From contig JAIWND010000029.1 in assembly GCA_025330725.1 (NCBI GenBank), positions 186,001 to 250,000 on the forward strand: a DNA stretch of 64,000 nt. Reading direction: 5' to 3'. Of this stretch, positions 1-10,640 are shown one piece after another. The notes below the pieces were generated by a model, which was not told where the DNA came from, did not search any database, and saw only the letters and a list, made by a program, of their open reading frames with translations. Every line of letters begins with the position of its first letter. The stretch's first letter is position 1. A program made the translations under genes and the position numbers. The stretch is from Chlamydoabsidia padenii. Taxonomy: Eukaryota > Mucoromycota > Mucoromycetes > Mucorales > Cunninghamellaceae.

Positions 1-210
1 ATTGTATATTTTTAAATTCCCGCTTCATGCGATATTTTGTCTTGACCCCGATGTCTTTTTTTTTTTTTTTTATCACTAGGTAGGATACCAAGGTCGATGA
101 TTGGATTTTAAAAAAGGGACAGTGTTAAAAAAAAAAGTGTTTATTTATCAAAAGTAACAATAAAAAGGGGGTAATGGTGATGGGCGAAACTAAGGATGAT
201 GCTATTTTTA

Positions 211-1636
211 CTATTGATTGTCCCCGTCCTTCTTTTTATTCTTGTCCTTCATGTCGTCCAGAGCCTTTTGGATACGTTCGTCATTTGCGTCCACACCAGG
301 TAATGATCCAAGTACCGCCGACATCATTTCTTGATCATCATCACCATTGTTATCATTCATTGACATTTCCAAAGCACGTCGAAGTTCGGCATCTTCGTCC
401 ATGTTATCCATATCTACGTCTTCATCCTATATGTATGATCACAAGAGTCAAGTCAATGTGATATATACGTAATGATTGTCATTCACTTACCTCCACCTGT
501 GGTTCATTCATTGACATTGCCAAAGCAGCTTGTAATTCTGCATCTTCTGGGCTGATCTCTTCATGTTGTTGTTGAGTCGATGGAGCAGCATTACTTGATT
601 CGGTTGTGTTTGATGATTCCCCTTTACTTGTATCCTTTCCTGATGCAGCTTCTTGACGAGCCTTTTCTTCTTCAAGTGAGATTCGTAAAGCCTAATCAAA
701 GAGAGAGAGAGAGATTAATAATCACACTTGTCATGTCCTATTTAGGGTTCACTTACCAAAGCCAATTCAGGGTCGAGATTGGGATCAATACCGAATTCAA
801 AGTCACCACCGCCACCACCAGACGAAAAGTTACCAGGAGCACCATCTTCACCAGCAATAATGGGAGTAGACATCAACATATCACTCAAAATATGAGGACC
901 AGGGGGAATAGATACCAAATGACTAGGAAATAAAAAGAACAAATTAGTCATTGATCTGATATTATACATATAATTATCACTCTTTATTTACCTGTTATCA
1001 CTGTTGTTGACATTGTTGATAAATGCTTCCAACTTGGTCGTGTTTTCAGCTTCTTCGCCAAAATTGATGATATCAATTGCCACATTGTTCTTCTTGAGTT
1101 TCTTTGCTAATCGTACCAAGGTTCGTTCTTCTGCTTCCACAGGACTTCCCACAAACACAATGATTCGTTGACGTTGGTTTCGGTTTTGTCGATGTTTCAA
1201 AGCAAGCTAGATTAATAAGAATAATAAAGTCAGTACACTACTACTAAATTAATTGGAGTATGTGCGTGTGTGTCTTACCTGAGCAATTTGTACACTGGTT
1301 AAAAAGTCACTTTTGCCATTGGACTTGATACCATGTAATGCTGAGAGGATTTTACCAATATCTGATGTCAGAGTCACCAATACTTCAGGACTCTTACCAG
1401 CTGTTGTCATTAAACCCACCGTGTTTTCAGGATTGGATTGTGTTTTGGCATTAAACACAAGATTCACCGCTTCGTTTTGAGCCACCAGTCGAGTAGGAGT
1501 ATAGTCACCATTACGCATCCATTCCGAGTTATCCACCCTATAGTATCATATCAATCAGGTTAATCAGGTTCAATATCGCGCAATATCCATTTTTTATGGT
1601 TTCTACTTACACAATCATTGACGCTTCCATCACCAT
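211..1636 (-). CDS. RPN10: 26S proteasome regulatory subunit RPN10 (ubiquitin receptor)
   Basis: Six exons encode about 360 residues. The first exon is only 26 bases (1611-1636); joined to the next it gives an N-terminus [20 protein letters not shown], typical of Rpn10/S5a/PSMD4. A von Willebrand A domain fills the first half ([30 protein letters not shown]). Three ubiquitin-interacting motifs follow: [30 protein letters not shown] and [15 protein letters not shown]. The protein ends in a charged Lys/Asp tail. Rpn10 sits between lid and base of the 19S particle and captures ubiquitylated substrates; the three UIMs suggest multivalent chain binding, as in animals, where budding yeast has one. 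A GGCGGGATTTGAA element lies 153 bases upstream of the start in sense orientation. Identification is secure; exact internal splice sites are by eye. Confidence 0.95.
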
Positions 1637-1788
1637 TGTATGTGTTATAAATAGATATAAAGAGAGTTTGATATAAAATTGAAGAGAGGGAGATTAATAT
1701 AAAGATGGAAGATGTAGATCGTTTGGGAAGAACAGAGAGGAGAAAGAAATAGGTGTACACCTCACCGCGCCATGACGTTTTTTATTTT

Positions 1789-1802
1789 TTTCAAATCCCG
1801 CC
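1789..1802 (-). promoter_or_regulatory. GGCGGGATTTGAAA element upstream of RPN10
   Basis: A perfect copy of the recurrent element, in sense orientation relative to RPN10 and about 150 bases from its ATG. The function is inferred from its recurrence upstream of many genes in this window. Confidence 0.5.
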
Positions 1803-2196
1803 GACTCCTTTACACCATACATGTATCACCCATTACATTCAAACCCTGTCACCCTTCCCTCTACTAATACTACCATGACTTTATAATCCATTAAAATTTG
1901 ACAAATACAATGATACCACTATTGATCCTCCTAGTATGATCCCCATTAGCAAACAGACCACTAAAAGAGACCGAAGCGGGGTTTAATATGGCCACGCAAC
2001 ACGCCAGCCCATGTGATGATGGTTGGATAAACCTACTATAATGATAAAGATATGTGTGTTTTTTATTTGATCATTGGATTGGATGAATAAAATAGATGAT
2101 ATCACATTACAATGAACTATAGACTATTGTTAAAAGACTACTCCGCTATACAAAGCAGACAAAAAAAAAGGGGGGGAGGGGGAGGAGTGATGTAGT
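1803..2196. other. Intergenic stretch between RPN10 and YOP1
   Basis: No convincing ORF or RNA gene. It holds the distal RPN10 promoter and the YOP1 3' region (AT-rich, with a purine run of A then G near 2160-2185). Nothing else is supported. Confidence 0.5.
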
Positions 2197-2341
2197 CTAA
2201 TCCGACTTGTTACTGATACCAGAGGCGATACCATCCACCTTTTCCTTCAATTCGTGAGCATGCTTGTCGACAGTACCTTGAGCATTCAACAAGAAGGGAC
2301 GTAAGAAACGACCATACAACACTTCGGCACCCTATTACACA

Positions 2342-2372
<31 letters not shown>

Positions 2373-2967
2373 GATCAGTTAGTCAGACATAATCATCCAT
2401 ACCTCCCTTTCTTCTATTCCCCCTCTTTACTATTTCTCCTTTCCCCATATTATATACTTACTCGGAATTGAGGCAAAGCAAGGTAGAGGACAAACAAAGT
2501 CTTAAAGAGATAGTAGAAGGGGAACCAGTATAATAAGACATCAGAGAAGTATTCCACCAATTGTACGAATCCAACCACAGTCCAGTAAGTGAGCCATTGC
2601 TTATCATCAGAGTTGGAAGGACTTTCGATAGCCTTGAAGGAAGCATAAGCTAAATATATAAAAAGAGAGATAGAGAAGAAGTACGGTTAGAGACAAACAC
2701 TACAGATAACATATATGTATCCCTCCCCCTCTTCTTGCTTATTTGTTTACCAGGATAGAGCCAAGAAATGGCATTTGTCAAAAGTTGGCCAGCAAGATTA
2801 AAGAAGATCATGATAAAGACAACACCACCAGCACCAAGAGCAAAGTAACTCTTGGGGACACCAGTACGGCGTTGGACTTCATTCATATAGTAGGACTTGC
2901 CAAGTTCTCTATCGAGAGTGTTTAAATATTCTTGAGCTTTAGCTTGAGCACCTTGGACAGCAGACAT
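2197..2967 (-). CDS. YOP1: Yop1/REEP5/DP1-family ER membrane-shaping protein
   Basis: Three exons encode about 180 residues. Landmarks are LDRELGKSYYMNEVQRRTGV, VPKSYFALG, NAISWLYPG, then YASFKAIESPSNSDDKQWLT and YWFPFYYLFK, which are the TB2/DP1/HVA22 signature. Two long hydrophobic hairpins are followed by a C-terminal amphipathic stretch (YGRFLRPFLLNAQGTVDKHA). Members insert hairpins into the cytosolic leaflet of tubular ER and stabilise curvature together with reticulons. The start is the first ATG after a short leader and matches the family N-terminus. Length and architecture are normal. A Lunapark homologue, which acts at ER three-way junctions, lies about 52 kb away in the same window. 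The assignment is firm at family level; the choice of Yop1 over another REEP is by best resemblance. Confidence 0.93.
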
Positions 2968-3072
2968 GATTAGGATAAAGATGAATGGAGAAGAAAGAAA
3001 GAAGAAAAAAAAAAGGAATATTGAAAAAAATCCAAGCTAAAAGAAACGCCCGCTAACCTAGTGTAACCAGTA

Positions 3073-3083
3073 GGGATTTAAAA
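3073..3083 (+). promoter_or_regulatory. GGGATTTAAAA variant of the recurrent element, YOP1 promoter
   Basis: The TTTAAA variant lies about 106 bases upstream of the YOP1 ATG, in reverse orientation relative to the gene. Confidence 0.35.
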
Positions 3084-3729
3084 AATGATTCCCTTGGTTC
3101 TTGTGTGTGTAGATGATGTATTACTTGCTCCTTAATTGTCTTTTTTTGTCACTTGATCATCACACGTTGATAGTTATTAAAATATAAAATAAAAAAAAGG
3201 TTGACATTGTTTGTTGTTATGGGGTTGTCAAATCAAAACGTCAGGTTACTCAGTAAATGAATTAACTGTTTGATGCGCGTACAAGAAAAAGAGCGCTGTT
3301 TGAATTGTCTTTGTCTCCGCTCGATGTGAGAACGTCAAAAAAGTTTACATCCATATACGAATGCAATACCGGATGTTCAATCGCCGCGAGCCTGGATGAT
3401 CGACAATGTCGTTAACAAGGTGTCCTCTCCATTGGTTTATCAAGATGTGATCATTTAACATTTGGGATGATCAAGAGTCATCTCTATTAAGATGAAGGAG
3501 GTGACAAAAGGGGGAAAAGGCACCTTGTTCCCGCGGCATTTGAACTTGACGTTTTGATCATGTAGCCTATCCTGGGTACATTACATTACACAGATCAAAA
3601 GACTTGCAAAAAAAAAAAAAAAAAAAAAGAAAAAGAAAAAAAAAATAGTCGCTCTATCGGCGTTTGAATTTTATTTTTTTCGACTTGTTGCATGAATCAT
3701 GCTTGATGGCCTCTCTCACTTGATCAAGA
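3084..3729. other. Intergenic region upstream of YOP1 with A-tract and element variant
   Basis: No ORF of note. It contains an A-rich tract at 3608-3647 and a CGGCGTTTGAATT variant at 3658-3670, followed by TGCATGAA near 3689. This is one instance of the two-part element described in the findings. Confidence 0.4.
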
Positions 3730-4522
3730 TCACAAAGGTTTTCTTGCTAGATTGGAGGTTAAATCTAACATGGTTTGAGGTTCCTGTTGGCACTCGATAG
3801 CAAACCGATTCAAAAATTCATCATACTCTGCATCTGTTTTCAAGTTCAACAGTGAAGCCATGTAAGGTTTGATGCTTTTGTAGACATTGACAACATCCAA
3901 TAAGAAGTCCCGGCTTATTTGATCACTGTGACCTATATATAAGATGATTAGCTATCTACTTTACTTGTCAATGTGCTTATTTTTCCCTTTTTACCGAGGT
4001 TGACATCTTTGGTGATGGTCTCAATCATTTGAAATTCTGCGTCTTGCAAAAGGGATCGGATCTTTAAATGGATATGCGGATCTTGGCCACGACTTTTCAT
4101 CATGACCATGGCTCGATCGGTGACATCCATGGGAAATGTTCGGCCACGGCACAATTGACCGGCTTCGAGAGAATGAAGCACACCGCCAGGTTTCAGGATA
4201 CGGCGGAGTTCCTTGAAAGCAATGGGCCATTCTTCCACCCGGAGGGCGAAAAGGAAGAATCGAATGTTGATAAAGTCAAAGGTATTGTCTTCATAAGGTA
4301 ATCCCGTGAGCACATTGCCATGTTCAAAGTAAACATTAGATGGTCGAATAGTCTATATATAAAAAGGATCAGGTCAGTGGGTTGTTGAAGTAATCAATGC
4401 CATTTCCCATTATAAAGCACCCCAACTGGCTTATGTAACTATTTGCATTACCGTAGGGAAAACATCACTTATGTCCACACCTGTCAGCTGACAATGGGGA
4501 TAATCAGTTGCTACATCCTAAA

Positions 4523-4563
<41 letters not shown>

Positions 4564-5092
4564 TGCAGTTTATAATATCTATCAATTTAGAACAAGTCAA
4601 AGAGACCGTGTTTCTTTACCATGATCCAGGTTCCTTTTTTGGACAGTCGAGATTTCAATTGTAAAAACCGCTCCCAGTTAGTATGCATGCTATCAATTTA
4701 CTCCTACTTTTTGAAACATCTTTTATACTTACCTGGTCCACAACCACAATCCAGGACCTTGGTAGTTTTTTTGTCCATTGATACATAATCTAACACTTTG
4801 GCATTAAAGTTCCTGTCGAGAGAGAAGTAAGAATGAATAGGACAAAGTGTCAATTCAATTCTTCTTTGTTCCTTACCCTCCAAATAATGATTTCACTGCA
4901 AAGTGTTGCTAATAGATAAGTTTCAAGTTAGTGAATTGATTATCCATGAAATCCTGATTATGGGCAACTTACTCCTGCGAGTCGACCGTTTTCTTTATCA
5001 TCATTAGGTAGCCAATAACTAGAATCAGTGTTGTGATAGGTTCGGTCATTAATGGTCACTGATGATGATGCTTCTTCTTGTTGTGAAGGCAT
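3730..5092 (-). CDS. SAM-dependent methyltransferase (class I, intact tandem copy)
   Basis: About seven exons encode about 310 residues. The SAM-binding glycine loop is KVLDCGCGPG. The acidic end of strand 2 is QLTGVDISDV, strand 4 is NTFDFINIRFFLFAL, and the post-motif region is ILKPGGVLHSLEAGQLCRG. The C-terminal exon (3730-3932) carries QISRDFLLDVVNVYKSIKPY and ends KPL-stop. The start at 5092 (MPSQQEEASSS) is preferred over an upstream in-frame ATG because the upstream stretch is hydrophobic and unlike the family. The fold is certain; the substrate is unknown. The gene resembles small-molecule or LaeA/Umta-like methyltransferases of fungi. An intron holds a run of more than 30 A on the plus strand (about 4526-4561). 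A decayed duplicate lies immediately upstream. Confidence 0.85.
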
Positions 5093-5276
5093 GTTCTCTG
5101 TATATGTTCTTTGTTTCTTTTTATGTATATTGGTATTGCTAACCAAATTGCCTATGCAAAGAAGGTGAAACAGAATAAAGAAGAAAAATAATCGGTGTAG
5201 TGATGAAATAAGAAGGGAAATACAGTTCAACCTGTGATCATCATGCACAAGCCGAATTAGAAATATGGCTTTCTTC

Positions 5277-6545
5277 TCATTTTTTATTTACGAACAATGT
5301 ATCACCTGCTTCTTGATCACATTTTGCAACTCGATAAAGTAGCATATAGCTTAATATTAATCGACCAGAAAACCATAACACCAACAGGGCTATTCCCCAT
5401 TCCAAAAAAAAGGCGGGATTTGAATTTTCTCGAAATTTGATAAATGCATGAATCGAGTTTATGAGTTTTTTAGGGGTAATAAAATGATGAAAAGCTTTAT
5501 GTAAAACAAAGTGCCATGTCAGATACATAATACAAAAGCCAAGATCTATCAAGACGACAAAGGTTTTCTCGCCAATGTCGATTTCATTTCCCACTGGTTC
5601 CTACATGATCAAAAAAAAAAAAAAAAAAAAAGTTACAAACCATGATTGATGATTTTTCTCTCTCTCTTACCCAGACTAATATCTTTGATGAAAGTTTCGA
5701 ATCTCGCATCTGCCATATGAGAAGGGATTTTCAAAGCAATCGAAGAATCTTGACCACGACTTTGCATGAATGCAGTAACCCTCTCGGATAGATCCTCGGC
5801 AAGTTCTCGACCCCTCCCAATTTGGCCGCATTCGATAGACCCAATCACTCCCCCTGGTTTAAGTATACGGTAGAATTCTTTCAAAGCCGTGGACCATTCA
5901 TTCACCCGCAGATCCGCCTCGAAAAATCAAAGATAGATGAAATTAAAGGTGTTGTCTTCATAAGGTAGTCGAGTAAGTACATTGCCGACTTCATAATGCG
6001 CTTGATTCATTTATGAGAACTTGTACATTTGCATTACCGAAGGGAAACATCACTTATATCTACACCTTTTAGTTGACAGCGGGGATATTCCATTGCTACA
6101 TTCTAGATGGAAAAAAAAAAGAATACAAGTTACTATATCACTTGAAGAGTTGGAAGAGGATATTTCCATACCATGATGCAGGTCCCTTTTTCGGAGGGGC
6201 GGGGTTTGCATTTTAAAAGCTCCTGCATCCAGTAACATTGTTTGATCTGTCTATTATACTTACCAGGACCACAATCACAATCCAGTACTTTGGTAGCTTC
6301 ATCATCCATTGAAACATGATCTAACACTTTGGCATTACAGTTTTTGCCGACATTGAGAAAGATACCAAAAGTGAGAGCATAATATCATTATGATTCTTTT
6401 TTTTTCATGTACCCACCCATTAAACAGTGATTTCACAGCAAAATGTTGCTACAGAAAGGTCAGAGACAATTTAACACAATAAATCATCTGTAAGAGTCTG
6501 ATTATGAGTGAACGTAACCCTACAAGTGGCTATTTTCAACTGTTA
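5277..6545 (-). pseudogene. Decayed tandem duplicate of the methyltransferase
   Basis: Exon for exon this matches the intact copy at 3730-5092: QHFAVKSLFNG, TKVLDCDCGPG, CQLKGVDISDV, LTRLPYEDNTFNF, ILKPGGVIGSIECGQIGRG. It carries multiple lesions. The former exon 1 has an in-frame TAG, and its donor GTAAGT reads GTTACG. One base is missing after GVDISDV (TTTTCCC became TTTCCC). An Arg codon CGA in the FINIRFF block is TGA. The last exon is reduced to QEP plus a few codons, so the normal stop is lost. The frame then runs about 90 codons (5277-5594) into what is otherwise the promoter of the intact copy, including a recurrent element at 5412. That hydrophobic tail is therefore very probably not a real domain. 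Confidence 0.8.
5412..5452 (+). promoter_or_regulatory. Two-part element: GGCGGGATTTGAA plus TGCATGAA
   Basis: GGCGGGATTTGAA at 5412-5424 is followed by TGCATGAA at 5445-5452. It lies about 320 bases upstream of the intact methyltransferase ATG, inside the read-through tail of the pseudogene. Confidence 0.5.
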
Positions 6546-6617
6546 TTATATACATAGAACACTTATACCAGTCTATCATGAAAGCATCTCATCAACAGCG
6601 ACGGGAAAAAAATATTT

Positions 6618-6646
6618 CGGGATTTGAAATCTGGCAGATGCATGAA
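6618..6646 (+). promoter_or_regulatory. Two-part element: CGGGATTTGAA plus TGCATGAA
   Basis: CGGGATTTGAA at 6618-6628 and TGCATGAA at 6639-6646, about 80 bases upstream of the relict first exon of the methyltransferase pseudogene. Variants GGATTCAAATCCGCC-like (6807-6818) and GTGGCGATTTGAAA (6970-6983) follow nearby. Confidence 0.5.
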
Positions 6647-7173
6647 CCACATATATCGCTCAAACTGGTTCGTCATCTGGCAGTTAGTATATAATAATAT
6701 GTTACATACTGAATGAAAAAGAAAGTTAAAAGTTGAAAGAGCGACTATTTCCTATTTCATGATTCAAGCTTCTTCGCTCTTTTTTTTTGAGCAGGCAAAA
6801 TTGGAATTCAAATCCGCCTTCATTTAATGAAACACCAATCTACCCTTACTTTGAGAGTATATCTTTTATACTTACCCACTCGACAACTACTGAGAATAAT
6901 TTGAAATCTTGATATTTCAACTATGTAGCTAGAATGCTTTGTTTGTATTATCTTCCACTTTTCAGTCTTGTGGCGATTTGAAATGCCGACAGCGGGCAAA
7001 GTTTAAAGGAATAAAAAGTGGGGACCTCTTCTCTTTCTTTCTAACCCACCTTTTTTCTCCCGTCCTTCCATTCTTCCTTCCCCGCCATCAATATCACTGT
7101 TACTATCACCCATTAACGACACAGTTTACCTTTCAGGTACTGGACCAAGGAACTTGACTGTCTTCCTTGTCTG

Positions 7174-8420
7174 ATGAAGGAACGGAGCAAATACAATCGT
7201 CAACGATGCACAAGTAAGACGATTGAAATTGGGGGACGGCCAAAGTTGCTTTGTATATATGTTTTCCATCTCACTCTTTGTTTTATACTCTGTAAATATC
7301 AACTAGGAAATCAAAAAGGTGGGATGAACTTTGACGACTACACCAACTGTATACGATTCAACCAACAAGATTCGCAAACAACAGGCATCGTCAACTATGG
7401 ATGTGGGCTTACGAATCACTCCTCAATCGCAAATACTATGTCCCTTTATGTCCCTGGTTGGTGTGCTTGGGATGGGGGGGGGGCTCCTTGTATTGGACTC
7501 TACTGGGTACGAATTGGAAAACAAAAGAACAACGGCTCACACTGGACAAAATGTGATATACTAAAGCAAGGTAACCCTTAATTTATGATTATTCCTATAG
7601 TACTATCTCTTTGGTCAAGATAAACCATAGTTGCATTGGGTGGGATTTATGCTCTCGTACTCTGCTATGTTCACTTCTTGGTACCAATGTACTTTTATTA
7701 CTATTTGGGCTGGAAGATTGTGGTGCACCTGACTGGTCTCTTTCGGTTTGACAACAGTTTGTGATGGTAATGGTGCCTACTTTGGTGAAATAGATAACGG
7801 ACCATCATGTCTCTCCAAAAACCTTCTTCCAATTGATCTGATAGTAAAAAGGTAAAACAAAATAAAAGACGAATGCGGCAATGATGAAAACTGACTTCAA
7901 ATACTTGATTCTCGTTCTGATTAGGGCACTCGTATTTATATGCTTATATATATGGAATCATGAAATAGAACTATAGGTTGACTACATGTGCTGAAGCATT
8001 TTACTGGTGGTGGGCAACTCTCTCTATCTCTCTCTTCTGGTGGATACAAACTGGGGAAAAGTATAACTCCTTTTGATGGGATTATAACAGGTTTTGGTTG
8101 AGAGGGGGTAATATAATCAAACCATGCAAAAATCTACAGGTATATTACTATCACAGATACAGTGAATATCGACAGCTATAACAAAGGTGGATAGGTGGCA
8201 CAAATACTAGCAAAGACAGGCAACACATGGACGATTCATCATCTATTTAAATCAATGGATTTGGCGACAAGTCTTTACAACATCAAGGACTTCCAATAAC
8301 AAGACAGTCATCCCCCTCAACATGTCCCTACAATCATCCCATTGATTGTAACTGGGGATATTAGGATATCAAGTCGATCATTGGCCCAGCAGGATTATTA
8401 TATCATGGTGCAACCCCTAA
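7174..8420 (+). pseudogene. Unidentified decayed multi-exon gene, probably a membrane protein
   Basis: I do not recognise the family. A series of coding-looking fragments shares one strand but not one frame: NQQDSQTTGIVNYGCGL and GSHWTKCDILKQ (7320-7570), then after an acceptor at about 7631 GGIYALVLCYVHFLVPMYF and GWKIVVHLTGLF. A frame change leads to CDGNGAYFGEIDNGPSCLS (7760-7820), AEAFYWWWATLSISLFWW (about 7995-8050) and QILAKTGNTWTIHHLFKSMD (8200-8265). A run of ten G at 7476-7485 sits near one frame change. Aromatic-rich hydrophobic segments suggest membrane spans. Donor- and acceptor-like sites separate the fragments, but no continuous reading can be made, so decay is the simplest explanation. 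The 3' end is shared with the inverted repeat at 8435-8520. Confidence 0.45.
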
Positions 8421-8434
8421 GAAAAAGTATGTCT

Positions 8435-8520
8435 GGTGGAAAACAATGGTATTGGTGGTAGATTAGTTTTAGTGTAGATATAGTGTTATATTCAATTTTA
8501 TTGTTAATTAATCAATAAAG
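8435..8520 (+). repeat. Left arm of an inverted repeat (3'-end homology)
   Basis: The stretch containing GGTGGTAGATTAG, TGTAGATATAGTGTTATATT and AATCAATAAAG recurs in reverse complement at about 9660-9750. Weaker similarity extends upstream (TTGATTGTAACTGGGGATAT against TTGATTGCAACCGAGGATAT). Both arms end in an AATAAA signal, so they look like the convergent 3' ends of two related transcription units. Confidence 0.6.
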
Positions 8521-8627
8521 AACCGGAGGTCGCCGACTGGCGTCCATTTGGGCTCTATCTAGCGTTTTATTATGATTGGGCTATGACGGGCGTTTGTATA
8601 TGGTTGGGCTCTGGCAATGGGTTTGGT

Positions 8628-8837
8628 TTAGTTTGGGGAACTTGAATTTTTCGTCGAATAAGCGGATAATGAAATATCAGTTAGTATTATGTGGAAGTAT
8701 GTGGTTTCCTTTTCTTTTTCACTTACCGTTGGCCGAAGCCTCGTGCCCTTCCCTCTCAAAGGAGGGTTGCCAGCCATATTCTCATTCCAAGAATTGACCG
8801 ACATGTTGTTGTTGTTGTTTGTTAAAGGGGTGGACAT
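8628..8837 (-). CDS. Possible exon of a small Asn-rich protein
   Basis: From an ATG at 8837 the minus strand reads MSTPLTNNNNNMSVNSWNEN, then NPPLRGKGTRLRPT, and meets a good donor (GTAAGTGAAAAAG) at about 8726. No convincing second exon follows before the inverted repeat. It may be an orphan first exon left by rearrangement. Nothing identifies a family. Confidence 0.25.
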   Translation of the reverse strand: MSTPLTNNNNNMSVNSWNENMAGNPPLRGKGTRLRPTVSEKEKETTYFHIILTDISLSAYSTKNSSSPN

Positions 8838-9130
8838 CCCCAATGAAAGTTGAAAAGAATCTACAAAGCTCTTTTAATGGATGTGAAAAAGAAAAAATCG
8901 GATGATCAAAAGCCATGCATTATCAAAATACAACAGTCTTACACAGGACATTGGCCATCACCGTTCACATTAATGAACGAAAAACTAAACTCACTCATTA
9001 TTTTGGAATAACACCTATAGGAAGTCATTCGGGCTAACGTTTTCCCTAATCGGTGAAAAATTAAATTTACTCAAAGTTCTTGCAAAGATACTTTTATACA
9101 TCATTATCGCGACGATGCAGGAATGGTAAA

Positions 9131-9152
9131 TTCATGCACAATTCAAATCCCG
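9131..9152 (-). promoter_or_regulatory. Two-part element (TTCATGCA, ATTCAAATCCCG)
   Basis: TTCATGCA at 9131-9138 and ATTCAAATCCCG at 9141-9152. The same two parts occur as elsewhere, in reverse orientation, just left of the relict ORF that begins near 9180. Confidence 0.45.
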
Positions 9153-9176
9153 ATAAGTGTTAATTTTTTTACAGGG

Positions 9177-9430
9177 CAAATGGATGGTTAACGACATCCA
9201 AGGAAGAAAAGTCAACAAAGGCATTGAAGCCTGATTGGGTTGCTTTCGTTAATCCATGGATCAACAAGTTTGATCTCGCGGCCTACGAAGTGAAACCGCC
9301 CAATAAAAGTGTTTCCTCCCCATTTTCTGACTTTATCAAACTAGGTGTGCCTTATCCTCAACCTCAACCTCATCTTCATCTTTTTTTTTTCTTGCTTTTA
9401 GTCAACTGCCAACATCAACATCTCCAATAA
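9177..9430 (+). pseudogene. Fragment of an EVKPP-type (PD-(D/E)xK-like) protein
   Basis: One short reading frame gives KPDWVAFVNPWINKFDLAAY, EVKPPNKSVSSP and SDFIKLG. The order (K-P-D-W-V..P....FD...EVKPP...SDF.KLG) matches, from memory, a highly repeated and uncharacterised Mucorales protein family whose EVK box resembles the catalytic E-x-K of PD-(D/E)xK nucleases. Only this core is present. It runs into low-complexity QPQPHLHLFFF and stops, so it is a truncated remnant. The nuclease relationship is inference. Confidence 0.4.
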
Positions 9431-9654
9431 GAACACAGCAACAGCAACAGCATCAGAAGTAATAACACCAATTGGGGATAACCCGGGGGGGAGGCGTAGG
9501 TATTTGAGCTGTCCAGCTAATTTTGGTTGCATAGGCAATAAAAACACGATTCAGCATGTATATCGGTATTATCCATAGTGATGCATATATCATTTATGAT
9601 AAAAACACCTTCATTGATAAATGTATTTATATTGATCAGCAAACATATGATAAA

Positions 9655-9800
9655 ACAAGACTTTATTGACATTAAGATTGAATATAACACTATATCTACA
9701 ATAAAACCAATCTAAAACCAATCTACCACCATTGCTATCCACAGGAAATCATATTTTGATCTTGCTGGACCAATGATTGACTTGACATTCATATATATCC
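9655..9800 (-). repeat. Right arm of the inverted repeat
   Basis: Reverse-complement copy of 8435-8520, with weaker extension to about 9820. On the minus strand it reads LIATEDIYECQVNHWSSKIK, YDFLWIAMVVDWF before an AATAAA. The left arm, in the corresponding region, carries frame changes. About 1.15 kb separates the arms. Confidence 0.55.
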
Positions 9801-9989
9801 TCGGTTGCAATCAAGAGGTATACTATCGTCGTACTTGGCCACGCAGTCCACCCTCGATGTCCACCGCGTTTGTGATAGCATTATTCTTCTTTTCAACCAA
9901 AGTCTATTGCATTCCATTCAGAGAACGTCGTCCTTTTTCCCAGTTTGTTGTATTAGACAAAAAAGAGATTCGTCCATAGTCAATTGGTA

Positions 9990-10640
9990 GGTATCGATTC
10001 TACATCGACCTGAATTGAAAAGAATTAGTATTATAGTCTTGGGTGAGGTGATTGTCCAAGAAGAAAGAGGCAGTATACAATATTACCCCTTTTTCTTCCT
10101 GCCTTTCTTTTACCTTTGCCGTGTTGATCCAGTTTGGATGATTTCCAAGAGAGCCCATTACTACCACAGAGTCAGTTGTTTCGTCACTTCTTTTTGTTTA
10201 TCTTCATCTTTCAATCGTTACAACAAATGGGAGTTCCCTATTGAAGAGAATCAAGTTGAATGTCTTTGGAATCGGAAGACAAAGAAAAAGGAAATGCTTT
10301 TTCGCAAAGCTATTAAAATTCCGTCACGTCGCGAACTACAAAAATGCGATTTTTAAAATTCATTTTTTCCCTTTTCTTTCCTCCTTTTTTTTGTTTTTGT
10401 TTTTGTTTAAACTCTTCTATACACAAATCTCCCTTTTAAACAAACCCCCCTTCAAGAACCTTTGGTTGACAGACAAGTTGTCACCCGCACTCATTCCTAT
10501 TGTTGGCTGGCCATGATTACAAGATGGATTCATTCACATACAAAAGTAATCTATGAAACACCTAATGGCTGTCTATATGAAAAACATGTTTTGTGATGGC
10601 TGTAATCTCATGGCTTCTTCCCTCTTATTGTGATTCTGGT
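9990..10640. other. Gene-poor stretch with short coding-like fragments
   Basis: The plus strand has an open stretch from about 10015 to 10356 with NRYNKWEFPIEENQVECLWN and RKAIKIPSRRELQKCDF. It has no start in good context, no recognised domain and no continuation. It may be a remnant like its neighbours. Confidence 0.25.
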
